From Pohlia nutans (taxonomy: Eukaryota > Streptophyta > Bryopsida > Bryales > Mniaceae), in contig CM040103.1 in the NCBI GenBank assembly GCA_022496805.1, forward strand, positions 22,978,820 through 23,042,819: DNA of 64,000 bases, given 5' to 3'. Both the position numbers and the translations under genes were made by a program. Position 1 is the stretch's first letter, and each line of letters opens with the position of its first letter. The notes under the pieces are model-generated. The model was not told the origin of the DNA, did not search any database, and saw nothing but the letters and a program-made list of their open reading frames with translations. Positions 31,804-43,454 of this stretch are shown here, one piece after another.

Positions 31804-32820
31804 TCAAAAATTTGTCCATCGCCCTTTTGCAGCTAAAACAGCTACAATTCGATCAGGCATGCTAGCATACAATCCTCTACACTCCTCTAGACTGATAGAG
31901 TTGCAAACTTCTTGCACTCGAGCCCATAATTGAATTATACCACTGGGAGGACTAGAGTATGAGTTCAATCGCCGTTTTAGTAAAGCCCATATGTGCTCAA
32001 TAGGATTTAAGTCAGGGGATTGTGCAGGCCACTCTAAAACACAAAATGGTTGCTTCCCAAGCCATTCTCGAACAATCTTGGCTGTATGCACAGCAGCATT
32101 GTCTTGTTGAAAAATGATTTCTTCAAGATTGAACCCAAATGCAAGCAATGTACTACACAAATCTTGCTCTAAAATTGCAATGTAGCCTCTAGCATTCAAG
32201 CGCCCTTGTATATTCTGCAATGATCCCAATCCTCTACAAGTCAAACAACCCCAAAGCATTATAGAGCCTCCACCATGCTTCACAGTTTGGTTCACAGCAC
32301 GCACAGGGATGTTTTCTTTGTCCTCTACCCAACACCAATTCCTCCCATCTGAATTGAAACGACATATTTTAGTTTCATCACTAAACACAACCCGCTCCCA
32401 ATTACTCATAGTCCAATCTTTGTGCATTTGAGCAAAGCGAAATCTGTCTTTGATGTTCTTCTGACTCAAAGCAGGCTTCTTAACCTTTGTAAAAGAAGAC
32501 AATCATTGTTCTCTCAATGCATTCCTCAAGGTATTGTCGCACATCTTTACACCCGTCTCTCTTCGAAGCACTTTTGATGCCTCTATTGCAGTTTCTAAAC
32601 CGCCAACAGTAACTAGCCGTGAAGCATAACGCTTCTCCCACTCTGTTAGGACCTTTGGACGACCTCCTTTAGACAATGCTACACTTGTAGAAAGCCTCTT
32701 TCTCACTCTATTAACCGTAGATTGTGCCAAACCCACGCTCTTTGCAATCTCTCTACTGCTCCTCCCCTTCTCTATCAATGCTACAATATTTTTCTCTTTC
32801 TCTCGTGAAATAGGTCTCAT
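31804..32820 (-). pseudogene. Tc1-type transposase with one premature TGA
   Basis: Cut-and-paste transposase of the Tc1 family. ATG at 32820 gives MRPISREKEKN. Residues 1-105 hold two helix-turn-helix regions separated by a GRPK hook. TGA at 32503-32505 is codon 106; the frame then continues unchanged to the natural stop at 31804-31806 (338 positions in total). The DDE catalytic domain is intact: Asp148 in VVFSDETK, Asp240 in FQQDNAAVH, Glu275 in PDLNPIEHIW, spacing D-91-D-34-E. The linker before the stop (NALREQ) and after it (LSSFTKVKKPALS) aligns with the usual Tc1 interdomain region, so one nucleotide change can explain the stop. The protein is otherwise full length, so inactivation looks recent. 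DD34E Tc1 elements are mainly known from animals and fungi. Confidence 0.92.
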
Positions 32821-32950
32821 CTTTCTATACAACTTCCACAAAGCCACAAGAAGTATTCAAGACAAACACACGAAACCCACAAAAAAAATTTGACTCAAAA
32901 CGATGAAGAAACATGAAAATGAGAGCTCTCACAGAAAGTAGCAAGCGGCA

Positions 32951-32972
32951 ACTCAAAAACTGAGTCTCTGCG
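32951..32972 (+). repeat. Inner right motif of the Tc1 element (inverted)
   Basis: ACTCAAAAACTGAGTCTCTG on the plus strand, opposite in orientation to the outer right TIR. Confidence 0.8.
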
Positions 32973-33133
32973 ACGTCGACGTCTCTCTTCTTCTCACTGA
33001 AACCCTAGTGAAGTTGATGACGTCACCATAACATCATCTGACAGTTAACTTATAGTTCTTTTATAGTTACATTTTACATTTCCTAAAAATATCATTATCT
33101 TTTTGTGAAAGGCCCACTAAAGTCCTTGTTTGA

Positions 33134-33161
33134 TGCATAGACTCAGTTTTTGGAATCACTG
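33134..33161 (-). repeat. Outer right TIR of the Tc1 element
   Basis: Reverse strand reads CAGTGATTCCAAAAACTGAG then TCTATGCA. Confidence 0.92.
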
Positions 33162-33664
33162 TATATATGAAAGTAACATGTGGCAAATAAAATATTGAAA
33201 AACTATAACACAATTTTGTTTTGTATGAATTGGTTATGTATGTATGTTACTAATAGTAATGACAATTTTTGACATAGTGAAAGTGAGTCTATTTGAAGGG
33301 TGTTTTATATAGCTATGCTTTGGGCTATTGCTAGCTTTGAATTCATACATTGATAATAATTGCATTATCAATTTATTTAAGTTGATTGATGTATTTACAA
33401 CTTATCTAGGGTGACATTTTTTTTATTAAAAAGTGTGGATTTTAATAAATTTTTATTGTAATGATGATTTTGCATGGCACTTTCTCATGGTTGTTTTTTT
33501 ATGATGAAGTACAGTTGTGATTACTACATACTCGTGTAGATTTGTTTTATGAATGTTCCAAACATTTCCATCCTTGAAAAATGCATTGTGTCAGATTTCA
33601 AATAATCAAAGTAAAAGTTGGATTCTAACTATGTGCCAAAATTTCTCTCCTAGGGGCATCTTAA

Positions 33665-34129
33665 CCCCTAAACACTCAAACAATCATTTTTTTGGTTGCT
33701 ACTTGAATTTAACATGGTGACTGAAAAAAAATATATGTTTTTGAAAAAATCAAAAATATTATAAATTCTACATGAAGTCTACTTTTCAATTCAATTTGAA
33801 TTTTGCCAATCCGAGTTCAACATCATCCAAGATAAATTTTCAAAGTACATCACCTCAATATTGTCTTAGTGTTATAAATTTTACTATTTGGAGAAAGTAA
33901 CAATGTTCCGTCAATCATGTCATTTGTTTTTTTGAAGTTTACAGTAGATAAACCAACTCTAACTAATCATACTAAACTTTAAAGTCTAAAAGTGAAAATT
34001 AGGATTTATAAAAAAATTCAAAAGTTAATGCTTATACATTAATTATTGAACCAAACTTCATCAAACATATGGAAGGCGCATATTATAACACATCTACGTT
34101 TTTTTCAATACCCCTTGGGCTTTTAGGGG
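33665..34129. mobile_element. Degenerate TTAA-type element (465 bp)
   Basis: Left end TTAA-CCCCTAAACACTC (TTAA 33661-33664); right end CTTTTAGGGG followed by TTAT instead of TTAA. AT-rich and non-coding interior. Confidence 0.6.
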
Positions 34130-34244
34130 TTATGAGTTAAGTAATATAAAAAGAATATATTCTTGAGCAACTATGTCAAAGGTTATATACACAAAGATTA
34201 TATTGAATGAAGAAATTTTAGACTTTGAAAGTTTGCAAATATCT

Positions 34245-34402
34245 TTCTATTCATGACATGTATCATATATTTCTATTTATGACAATTTCATAGTATTTCT
34301 ATTGATGACTAATATCATATATTTCTATTCCATGTAGGACAAATTTCATATATTTTTATTCACGACAAATGTCATATATTTCTATTCACGATATGTCACG
34401 TT
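34245..34402 (+). repeat. Minisatellite, ~30-bp degenerate units
   Basis: About five or six units of (C)ATATATTTCTATTCA(C/T)GACAA-like sequence. No gene. Confidence 0.7.
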
Positions 34403-34726
34403 TTTTACTTTGTGTACAGATTTTGACATAATACATGCCCATTATTCTTGTTCAAAATGTCATATCGGGTAGCCTGTACATGAATATCCTCGTACATTGA
34501 TTGACACAACACAATGTCTCTTACCTACACTATCCATGCCCAGAGTTGAAAAAGGCCATTGTCAATGTTCAACATTTGTTGCATGAAGGAAATAGTCCAT
34601 CAAAGATCTTCACAAAATGGCCAAAGTCTTTTATATTTGAAGTGCCCTTTCAAGATTTTTAACTCATTACTTATAGGAAGGACACTAAGTGGCGCAAATG
34701 GAATGGAACAAGGGTGCCTTAAAATA

Positions 34727-34731
<5 letters not shown>

Positions 34732-34769
<38 letters not shown>
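34732..34769. repeat. (TA)n microsatellite
   Basis: About 19 uninterrupted TA units. Confidence 0.95.
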
Positions 34770-34771
<2 letters not shown>

Positions 34772-35739
34772 AAAAAAATGAGGTTTATTGTTATTAAAAT
34801 ATAAAGGATTTTTTTTAGAAAATCACATAATAAACTATAAAAGATATATAATGAGCTAAATCTATAAATGACATGATGATGTATTAACTTATCACGTCCC
34901 TGTAATCAAGGAAAAGATCATTTTTATATAATTATATAAAATAATGTTTTTTTCATGTACGTGTTTGTTTGTTTGTTTTTTTTTTTTTTAATTAAATTTT
35001 AAAAATGTCAATAAAACCAAAACCCACATTTGGTTTAAGTAATCTTGTATAATATGATATGAACAAACTATTAAAACAACCTCAAAAACGCATTTTAATG
35101 CAAAGAATAAGTGAATAAAAAACTAAAGGCACCACCTTGGGACAAGTTGACGTGTGGAAGTTTGTATATAACATGAGAAATTTAGATTATCTTTTTTGAA
35201 AACAAAATCATGATATTTTGGGGTGTTTACCATACTTGTTTACACATTCCAACCAATTAGGTGTTGACAAGTGTCATTTTAAAATACAAAAATTAAAATT
35301 AGACATATCTACTATGTGGGTATGGTATATAGGTAATGTACATTCATGTATAGAAGAATGACTAATAAAGAGGTGTTTCTACAAATAAGCACCTGTAGAA
35401 GAGGGCAAAGTGTAAAAAGGAGAGTGGATATCATAATAAGGAAGTTGTTTACTTCACACAAATCGATAGGTTAAAAAAAATCAATGTGTGTGAATTTTTT
35501 TAAATTGATGAAGTTTTTGTTATACATGAAATCTATGCAAAGCCCTAATTTATTTGCACAATATTGTATGTGTAAGAAAGTTATTTTGTAGCTTGGAGTC
35601 CTAAATATACTTTTCTACTAGTGATATTCACACTTCAAAATGCAATTTCATCCATATTTCAATTACAACTTGTGACCCAATCACACTCTTTATATATGCA
35701 TAGTAAATAGTCAATGGATTGATTACACTTGTAAAATAT

Positions 35740-36250
35740 AGGATATAGTTTCCTCACATCAGATGCCTCACATGTGCAGTCAAGTAAAATAATATGCCTA
35801 AATATAGTTCTATGCTAATTTGTATTAGGTCTTGAACATAGGACAAGGTTCCATTATATTAGTTGCTTCACATGTGCAATCAAGTACAAGAATCCACCTG
35901 AATATAATCCTAGACCGACTTTACATTGGAGCCTCATTGTTGGCCCCACCCAAACTTATAATGTATGACAAAGTTCTCTCACATTAGTTGCCTCACATAT
36001 GCAATCAAATCCTGAATCAAATCAAAAAATCTAATTGAATACAATCTTAGGATGGATTTTTATTGGGGACTTGAAGATTTAGATTGGAAACTTTGAGTTA
36101 TAGGAAATTTCTTGCTTTTTGTTCGATAGAAAATTTCCCTTAGGCCAACTTTACATCAGGGCCTAAATGCAAGACAAACATTCCTTCACATCCGTGTTCA
36201 CATCAATTGCCTCATATGTGCAATCAAATACGAGAATCTACCAAAATCTA
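35740..36250 (+). repeat. Four degenerate ~115-bp repeats
   Basis: TTGCCTCACATGTGCAATCA-like segments recur near 35766, 35866, 35980 and 36210, several followed by AATC(T/C)(A)ACC and TAATCCTAG(G/A)C. Heavily diverged and interrupted; no coding content. Confidence 0.6.
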
Positions 36251-36299
36251 ATCCTAGGCTCTTTACAATAGGACCCAATTCTCGGCCCGACCCAAACTT

Positions 36300-39200
36300 C
36301 ACAAACATCAAACAATAAATTTATTTGAATTTGGCAATTCAAAGTTTAGTGCTTTCCATTAGGACCCAACCTTAACTTCTCCTCATCATATTGTGGTGGT
36401 CTAATTGGCACTAATTTGACAACAAACGCTTGGGCCATACCAAGGAAATTGAGTCAAGGTTTTTAAACTCAAAATTCACAAGTTGGACCCAAACATTGCA
36501 TTTGCACCCTTGCAGACACATCTCTACATCATGCGTAGGATCATTGACCCAACTACACACTCTGTGACACACTCTCTAAATGCAAAGTAGTAGCCATGGT
36601 TTGCAAAATTGAATTGAGGATGCCTTTAACTCTCGGGGGGTTCACTTGCGAAAATTTTAGAAACAACATGCGATAAAAAATAGGGTCCAGTATATTCATT
36701 GTAGATAAATTTTGTAAAAAATGTACATGTAAAATAGGGGATTTTAAAAAAGTGAAACATGTTTACATGTAAAATACCATCACATATAATATTCTCAGGC
36801 TTTTTACATGTAAAATACCATCACCTAATAATATTTTTTGCTAAATTTTTTTGCTAAAATAACCCCCCAAATAAATAGGTCATTATCGCACGTGTATACA
36901 AAATATACAAGGGAGTGACCTCCCTGAGCTTTAACTATGGATTGTAAATTATTTGTTGTTGCACAATACATAGTAGATTAGCTTGTTTTGTAATTTGTTT
37001 AACCAAAAAACATTTACACAACTAAGTGAGGTTTCGTCTCTAAAACAAATTTTGTAATTTGAAATATTTTTGCTTAAGTTATACCAAATTATGTGGAAAA
37101 CATTTGACAAGTGAGTAAAAGAGACAAGTTTTACATATCCACATGCATTGTTGGCACTAGTGCATTTCACTTTGTATAAAGAAAAGGCTTTTCTCCTTCT
37201 AAAACTCACACTATTTCTCCCTTTCATGTCACTAAATGTGTTTCTTCCCCAACTTTGTGCCTCATGTGCTATGTAGCCATACATGTACAAATCTTGTTTT
37301 TGATATGGTATAAAAAGTTCATTATTTGTAATATGATAGGAGAAATTATGACTGTAGCGCAAAGGCCTTTTTGCCAATTTTGAAGTTCAATAGTGAAGAA
37401 ACTAGAGAGGGAGGGGAAAGAAAAGTGGTAAGAAATAGAAAAATAACAATCAAACAATAAGATTGAAGGATATACAATTACACTCTCATTTTCATTTTAA
37501 CTTGGGCTCAAGCTAAACTTCTAAATTTCTCAACTAGAAACATTATTTTTTTAAGTAGGGACGATTAAACTTTTTCTCTACATTCATACCAACAACATCA
37601 TTTTTATGCCTCATTTCATGTCGTACCAATTTACCAAAAATTTCTAAAATCATAGTTCAAAAGTATTCTAAAGTGCTCTTGAAAAAGTCAACTCATAAAA
37701 TAAAAAAACCAATAAATCTTCAAAAATTACTACATTTAGAATATTACATTTTAACCAATACCAAAAAATTTCATCTTCAGATTGTTAATATCTTGATCGT
37801 ATTTTGATTACAAAATAACTTTGAATTTTAAGTTTCAAATTTTATACAAAAATGCTAGTGATTGCAATCATAGATTTAACCATATGGATAGAATCTAAAA
37901 TTCATAATGTACAACTTTTATTCATACATCAAATTAAGAATATCCCTCTTAATTGCATTTTGTAATGCATCTGTGCTAAGCTATCCAATTTGGAGACGGT
38001 TGTAAGCATTTAGGGGCTATAGATCCTTACTAGTGAAAATACTAAAAATTTAAAGATTTTTTTGGGTTGGGTGAAAATGTAAAGCGGTCCTAGGGGCGGG
38101 CTTCCATGTGAGCATTGGATTGGTGGATACAGCTAAATGAAAAAAAATGAGGTTTCAACTTCCACCCGTGCTCCGTAAACATTGAAAATGGAATTTGCAT
38201 TGCATCCACTCTCACTCCCATTGGTGGCCTACGTGATTGGTTGCTTTGTGGAAAGTTTTTACTATTATATGTATTGAATTATTCTACCAAGGTGTGCATG
38301 GAGTGCTCTATGCTATATTTATCGGTGGGAAGCAAGATTCAAAGACAGGCCTGACTTTGCATAGAAGTAGGCCTAAATACATGGATGTTCAATAATTGCT
38401 AAATGTCATAGCGTTCAATTTTTGGACGACTAACAGATTCAAATCCACCTTACGTTCTCATCAAATGTTGAATGAAAGTCATCCAATTTTTTGAAGATTC
38501 TTCACGAAGTTGTTGTCCTATCTAATGGTTGGATTAAGTCATACTTGAATAAATATTTTCTAAAATTACAAATGTAGAAGTATGTCAAATCGTTGACCAA
38601 GACAAAATTGCATTGACTATAGTTCAAAAGTGGTCTTGTAAAAATGAGGTCAAAGATTTAAAATTTCAAAGAATCACCACATTAAGAGTATCTTATTTCA
38701 AACTCATTCCAACAAAATTTTCTTAAAAAATATTGAATTTTTTTTTGTAATCGAATTTAGAAGGAATTTTTTATTTTAACTTTCAAAATTGATAATTAAA
38801 TATTGGTGGTAGTATTAGTGAATTGAACTGTACGAATAAAATCCAAAATTCAAAATCTAGAATTTTCATTTGTATATCAATTTCAAAATATTCTTTTAAA
38901 TAGTAGTTTATGATGATTTTTCTCAAATTGTCAATTCCAGGGACACCCTGGTACATAACCTACTCATTTCCTACATTTGAAAAAAAACTCCCAATTCATA
39001 AATTATATTTATGATTATATGTCAACCAAAAATATTATTGAATTCTATCATTCAATCTCCAAATGTTAGTTTAGAAAAAAAAAATCATTGATTTTGTGAC
39101 CTTTTCAAAGAATTTAATTTTTATATACAAAAATAAATAAAAGACCACTTTGTGGCCAGGAGTCATTGAGGGCCTGACTGATTCAAAGGCTCTCCTGACT

Positions 39201-39718
39201 GAGCTGCTGACGTGCCAACTCACGGAGCTGACAACTGTCGTCATGAAAGTAACTGCTGGTGACATGGCATGAAATTCCTGATCTTTACAGGAGTATAAAG
39301 TACAACTTACACGTGGCACATGGCTTTGTGGTTCAGTGCATGTTTTTTTTTAAATTTAATTTTTTTTCTCATGCCTTAAAAGGACCACATACAGTATGTA
39401 GAGCTGGGTGCTCAACTGCCCTTAGAAAAAAAAGCACTCTTACAATATTGTACCACGAGTGATGATTTTTTTCGGTTTAAAAAATAATAATATTATTAGG
39501 TTAAAAAATCTATACATTAAAGAAGGTAGTTTGTTTCTTAGGTTGAGATCTCCTGGAACGTGAGGTCGTCGGGTGGGTTTTTTGTATCATTAAAAAGCTC
39601 TCAATGAGAAAGAGTGTACCAATTGAAAGTTTTTTCATGGTTTTTGAAACTTTGGTGTAGAAGGCGTATTTGAATCTCGTCACCATAAATTGAATACAAT
39701 TATGGATAAATTTATTCT

Positions 39719-39720
<2 letters not shown>
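36300..39720. other. Gene-poor AT-rich region
   Basis: No gene supported. A reverse frame at 36949-37377 (142 codons) has mixed composition but starts without ATG and matches nothing I recognise. Diverged copies of the 9.5-kb dispersed repeat lie at 37690-38020 and 38670-38945. Confidence 0.45.
37690..38020 (+). repeat. Dispersed ~330-bp repeat, copy 2
   Basis: Ordered matches to 9470-9797, ending AAGCATTTAGGGG. A weaker third copy is at 38670-38945. Confidence 0.6.

Positions 39721-39787
<67 letters not shown>
39721..39787. repeat. (AT)n microsatellite
   Basis: About 33 uninterrupted AT units. Confidence 0.95.
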
Positions 39788-39790
<3 letters not shown>

Positions 39791-40394
39791 ATGACTAAAT
39801 CACACTCAATCTACATTTGAGACAAATGAATGGCACATGGCCACACTAGTGACCTTAAAGTACTATAATGATGGAATAAGGTCCAGTAGGTCTTTTGGTC
39901 GAGGTTGTTGGTAGTAATGGCAACAATCAACCTCTACTTTGTGTTTGATGGGATTGTGCATTTGGTAAATCTCAAAGTTAGATTAACCTGAATGTCGTCT
40001 TTTTAATAATATCTTTAGGACATGAATTGTTTGTCCTTTATTACCACCAACGTACATAGAATGCGTTTAAAATAAACAAATAATAAAATTCTAATTTTTT
40101 TGGTTGGTAGATAAAGTGGCATTCTCGAAAACAAAGTGGTTAGAAGAAAATGGATAGAATTGTGTTTTCATTCTCTATTTTTGCACATTTGTCAATCATA
40201 TCATTCATTTTAGTTTTCAAAATTTTAGTGTTGTATTTTATTGAATATGATGGAAGTAAGATTTAACAAAAAAACGCTTAATGTTTGATATGGAAGAAAG
40301 TCCCTTCCCTCCAACTACCATTGATATGGCATATGGACAACTCTAAAAAAAATTCTTTTTACTTGAAAGGCCTTTTTCAATTTGAGACCTCCAT

Positions 40395-41065
40395 GTCACA
40401 GCTATTTACCTATTTAGTCTACATCAATTTGGGACCTCCATCTCATAGCTATTTTCCTATTTAGTATACATCAATCTAGGACCTTCACGTCGCAACTATT
40501 CAATTTACATCAAGTTAGGACCTCTGTATCACAGCTATTTAGTCTACATCAATCTAGGACTTCCATACCGCATATATCCAATTTACATCAAATTAGGTAT
40601 TCTATGTTACAACTATTTAGTCTACATCAATCTCGATGATCTCCTTGTAACAACTAATTAGTTTACATCAATCCCGCTGACCTCCATGTCACATCTATTT
40701 AGTTTACATCAATCTCGATGATCTCCATGTAACAACTATTTAGTTTACATCAATCCGACTGACCTCCATGTCACATCTATTTAGTGAACATCAATCTAGC
40801 TAACCTCCATGTCACAGCTATTTAGTCTACATCAATATCGTTGACCTCCATGTCACAGCTATTTATCTACACCAATCTAGGTAACCTTCATATCAAAACT
40901 ATTTAGTCTACATCAATCTGATTGACCTCCATGTCATAGCTATTTAGTCTATATAAATTTGGCTGACCTCCATGTCCCAACTCATTAGTCTACATCAATC
41001 TAGGATCTTCACATCACAGCTATTTGGTTTACATCAAATTAAGACCTCAATGTCACATCTATTTA
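40395..41065 (+). repeat. 39-43-bp tandem array, left block
   Basis: About 16 units built on TAGTCTACATCAATCTAGGA followed by CCTCCATGTCACAGCTATT, period 38-44 bp. The array continues after an inserted element at 41453. Confidence 0.88.
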
Positions 41066-41452
41066 AGGTAGGAACACCTATTTTCGTGCATTTAAGGAAT
41101 TTTGCCTATTTCCAATGGGATTTAGATGCTGGTTTTTTTATACCGTATTAGCAATCTAAAAAAAAGGTGAACCCAAGTGAAATTAAATTTTTCTCATTCT
41201 ATATGAATATATTATGAATTTTCAAAGTTTTGTATGTCTAGACACCTATTTATGTGCATAGACCCCTCCTAAAAGTGTGCACAAGGACAACTCACCTTTT
41301 GGTGGCTTGTGCCAATCAATGAGTGCCTTGTGTTGGATTTGTTTTAGAAATAGAATCTTATGTGCACAGTACTAGGTGAGGCATTGCTTGTGAATGCATG
41401 CATTTATAGGGATTGCTTTTAGGGGGGCGCTCGAGTATGGGTGTTCCTACCT
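41066..41452. mobile_element. 387-bp TIR element inserted into the 39-bp array
   Basis: Perfect 13-bp inverted termini AGGTAGGAACACC, extending with mismatches to about 20 bp, flanked by TA (41064-41065 and 41453-41454). It splits one repeat unit precisely at CTATT-TA-GTCTAC, so the unoccupied site is known from neighbouring units. TA duplication suggests a Tc1/mariner-type (Stowaway-like) MITE. The termini are unrelated to those of the Tc1 element at 31.6 kb. Non-coding. Confidence 0.88.
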
Positions 41453-41666
41453 TAGTCTACGTCAATTTAGGACCTCCATGTCACAACTATTTAGTTTACG
41501 TCACTTTGGGACCTCCATGTCACAACTATTTAGTCTACGTCAATCTGGGACCACCATGTCACAACTATTTAGTCTATGTCAATATGGGACCTCCATGTTA
41601 CAACTATTTGCCTATTTAGTGCATCAATCTAAAATCTTCATGTCATAGCTATTTAGTCTACACTAA
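41453..41666 (+). repeat. 39-bp tandem array, right block
   Basis: About five units of AGTCTACGTCAATTTAGGAC + CTCCATGTCACAACTATTT. Exact 39-bp periodicity keeps one frame open and repeats a 13-residue pattern in translation, which is a repeat artefact rather than a gene. Confidence 0.88.
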
Positions 41667-43454
41667 ATTTTCAGCTTGACACCAAGCTTGAAAAGCCAAT
41701 TACAATTTCAATTTCAAATTATGTCATGCATTTCTAATTGTGTGGTATGCCTTGTAACAAAGTGGGGTCACTTAACTTAATCCCTTGCATGAAGTAAGTG
41801 ATCTAGAATCAACCCTTGCCCAAAACCAACCCTTATCATATTACCGTAGTATCATAGTTGGGTTGCCACCCCATGAATGAGTATTTAATATTTTTGAAAA
41901 ATAAAGTTCATTTCTCAAAAAAAGATTTATTATTTTTTTTATAAAAAATTGAGCAAAAAATGATTAAAAATGGCCCAAAATAGCTTAGAAATAGAAAAAC
42001 ATAGCTAAAATAATTTATAATATTTTTGTTTTTTGGTCCTCATATTTTTTCATTTTTTACATTTTTCATTTTTTGAATTATTTTTTGGCAACTCAACTAT
42101 GGTACTACGATAATACAAAATCAAAACATAAGAACCTAGAATCGATTTTGGATATGTCTATGCTTGATCAACACTTTTAAAAATCCATAGTTCTTTTATA
42201 TGATGTCCAAAAACTATGTGTTAAGAAAATCTAAAATTCTTATCAATTGCCAAAATAATTTCATGAAAAATAATTCACATTCATCAATCTTAATTGAATC
42301 ATTTAGTTTGGGCCAAAATTTATTTTCTTTGAATTTTTATAAGTTATATTTATTATTGGCTAAACCAACTGACTCTCCTCTTGGGGTAAGATATTTAGGA
42401 CTGCTTTGCATGATGGGCCAAGGCTAAAGCCAATTCATAGGAAATAGTGGATCATGTCAAGAAGCGAGGGAGCTCTAACACAACCCAAGGGAAGTGAATT
42501 GGGTTTCTGTTTTTGTCAACCCAATTCTCTTCTTTGAAGGCCGAGTCAAATTTTGTCTTTAGTGCATTAGAATATAATTCTAGCCCATTAGAATACGAAC
42601 TTAAGAGAATGGCCTTGACTCCATCATGCAAAGGCCTTGGGGTTGATTTTGTGGAATAGATCAATCACATACTAAGGATTCATGCAAGTAAGAGCTCCAA
42701 ATTGGCCTTCGCCTGTCATGTAAAATAGCTTTCAGTCCTTGTGTTGTCTACATTCCTTCAAAAACTGCAAGTTTGCCAAGCTCCAACATCAAGTTTTAGT
42801 TTTGTATCATTGTCCCTCTGTCCAGTAGGCACTGGATAAATGGCATTACAAACAACCACTTTATTCATGCCAGCCTTGCAAAAGGACCGGAGATTATATC
42901 ATTCTGTGTATCTAACAAGCAAAAATTGTTGTCATTCCAGTGCTTGACATGATTCCATGTGAAGAGAACATCGTGTGCATCTCACAAGATGGTGCGTCTT
43001 CAAAAATTTGTTTAGTCTCAAAATTAAAATTTGCATGTACATGTTCAACAGATTCAGATAGTTAGACATGGTTGTATATTTCATTTGACATATGGCCATT
43101 CATAATGGATGATGACACACATCGCAAAACAAAACACAAGAACAAGTTGTTATTTTCCCTATACATGCAACCAGTGCCAGAGGACATCCACCATAGTTTT
43201 CAAGGTTAAATTTCAAACATGACAGAGCCTCCAAATACATGATATGGATAATACATCAACGCAGATGTGGAAATGGTCTACAAAAAATCTGCTCTTCACA
43301 GCCAAATTTCTGTAATTGAGTGGATCTACACAATATTTATGATTTCCCCTGTTTCTCAAGGCTTTACAATGGTCGCATGTTACTGCCTCACACTGTTGCA
43401 TCAGACATGTACTGTAAATTCTCAAACATGAGCTGCAGTGAGAGATGGCTTTTA
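41667..43454. other. Spacer and probable CPP1 3' UTR
   Basis: No gene recognised. The last part before 43455 should include the CPP1 3' UTR. A SINE fragment lies at 42808-42905. Confidence 0.45.
42808..42905 (+). mobile_element. Truncated SINE 3' fragment
   Basis: Matches the 3' third of the SINE at 52.4 kb: GTCC(A/G)GT(A/G)GGCA, GGCATTACAAAC, ACTT(T)ATTCATGC(C)AGCCTTG and GGACCGGAG. The Pol III promoter half is absent. Confidence 0.75.

Larger units (their letters stand above)
31575..33161 (-). mobile_element. Tc1/mariner (DD34E) transposon, 1587 bp
   Basis: Outer inverted repeats begin CAGTGA(C/T)TCCAAAAAC at 31575 and, on the reverse strand, at 33161, with TA on both outer sides (31573-31574 and 33162-33163), the target duplication expected for Tc1/mariner. 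26 of 28 terminal bases match. A second, inverted partial copy of the terminal motif lies about 200 bp inside each end. The only gene is a Tc1-type transposase on the minus strand with a single premature stop. It landed next to the 270-bp tandem array. Confidence 0.93.

Noticed and set aside
41394..41648. ORF encoding a repeated 13-residue peptide
   Set aside because: A product of the exact 39-bp tandem array; it begins inside the inserted element and has no orthologous context.
40395..41666. CRISPR-like array
   Set aside because: Units are directly abutting tandem repeats with no unique spacers, in a eukaryotic genome.
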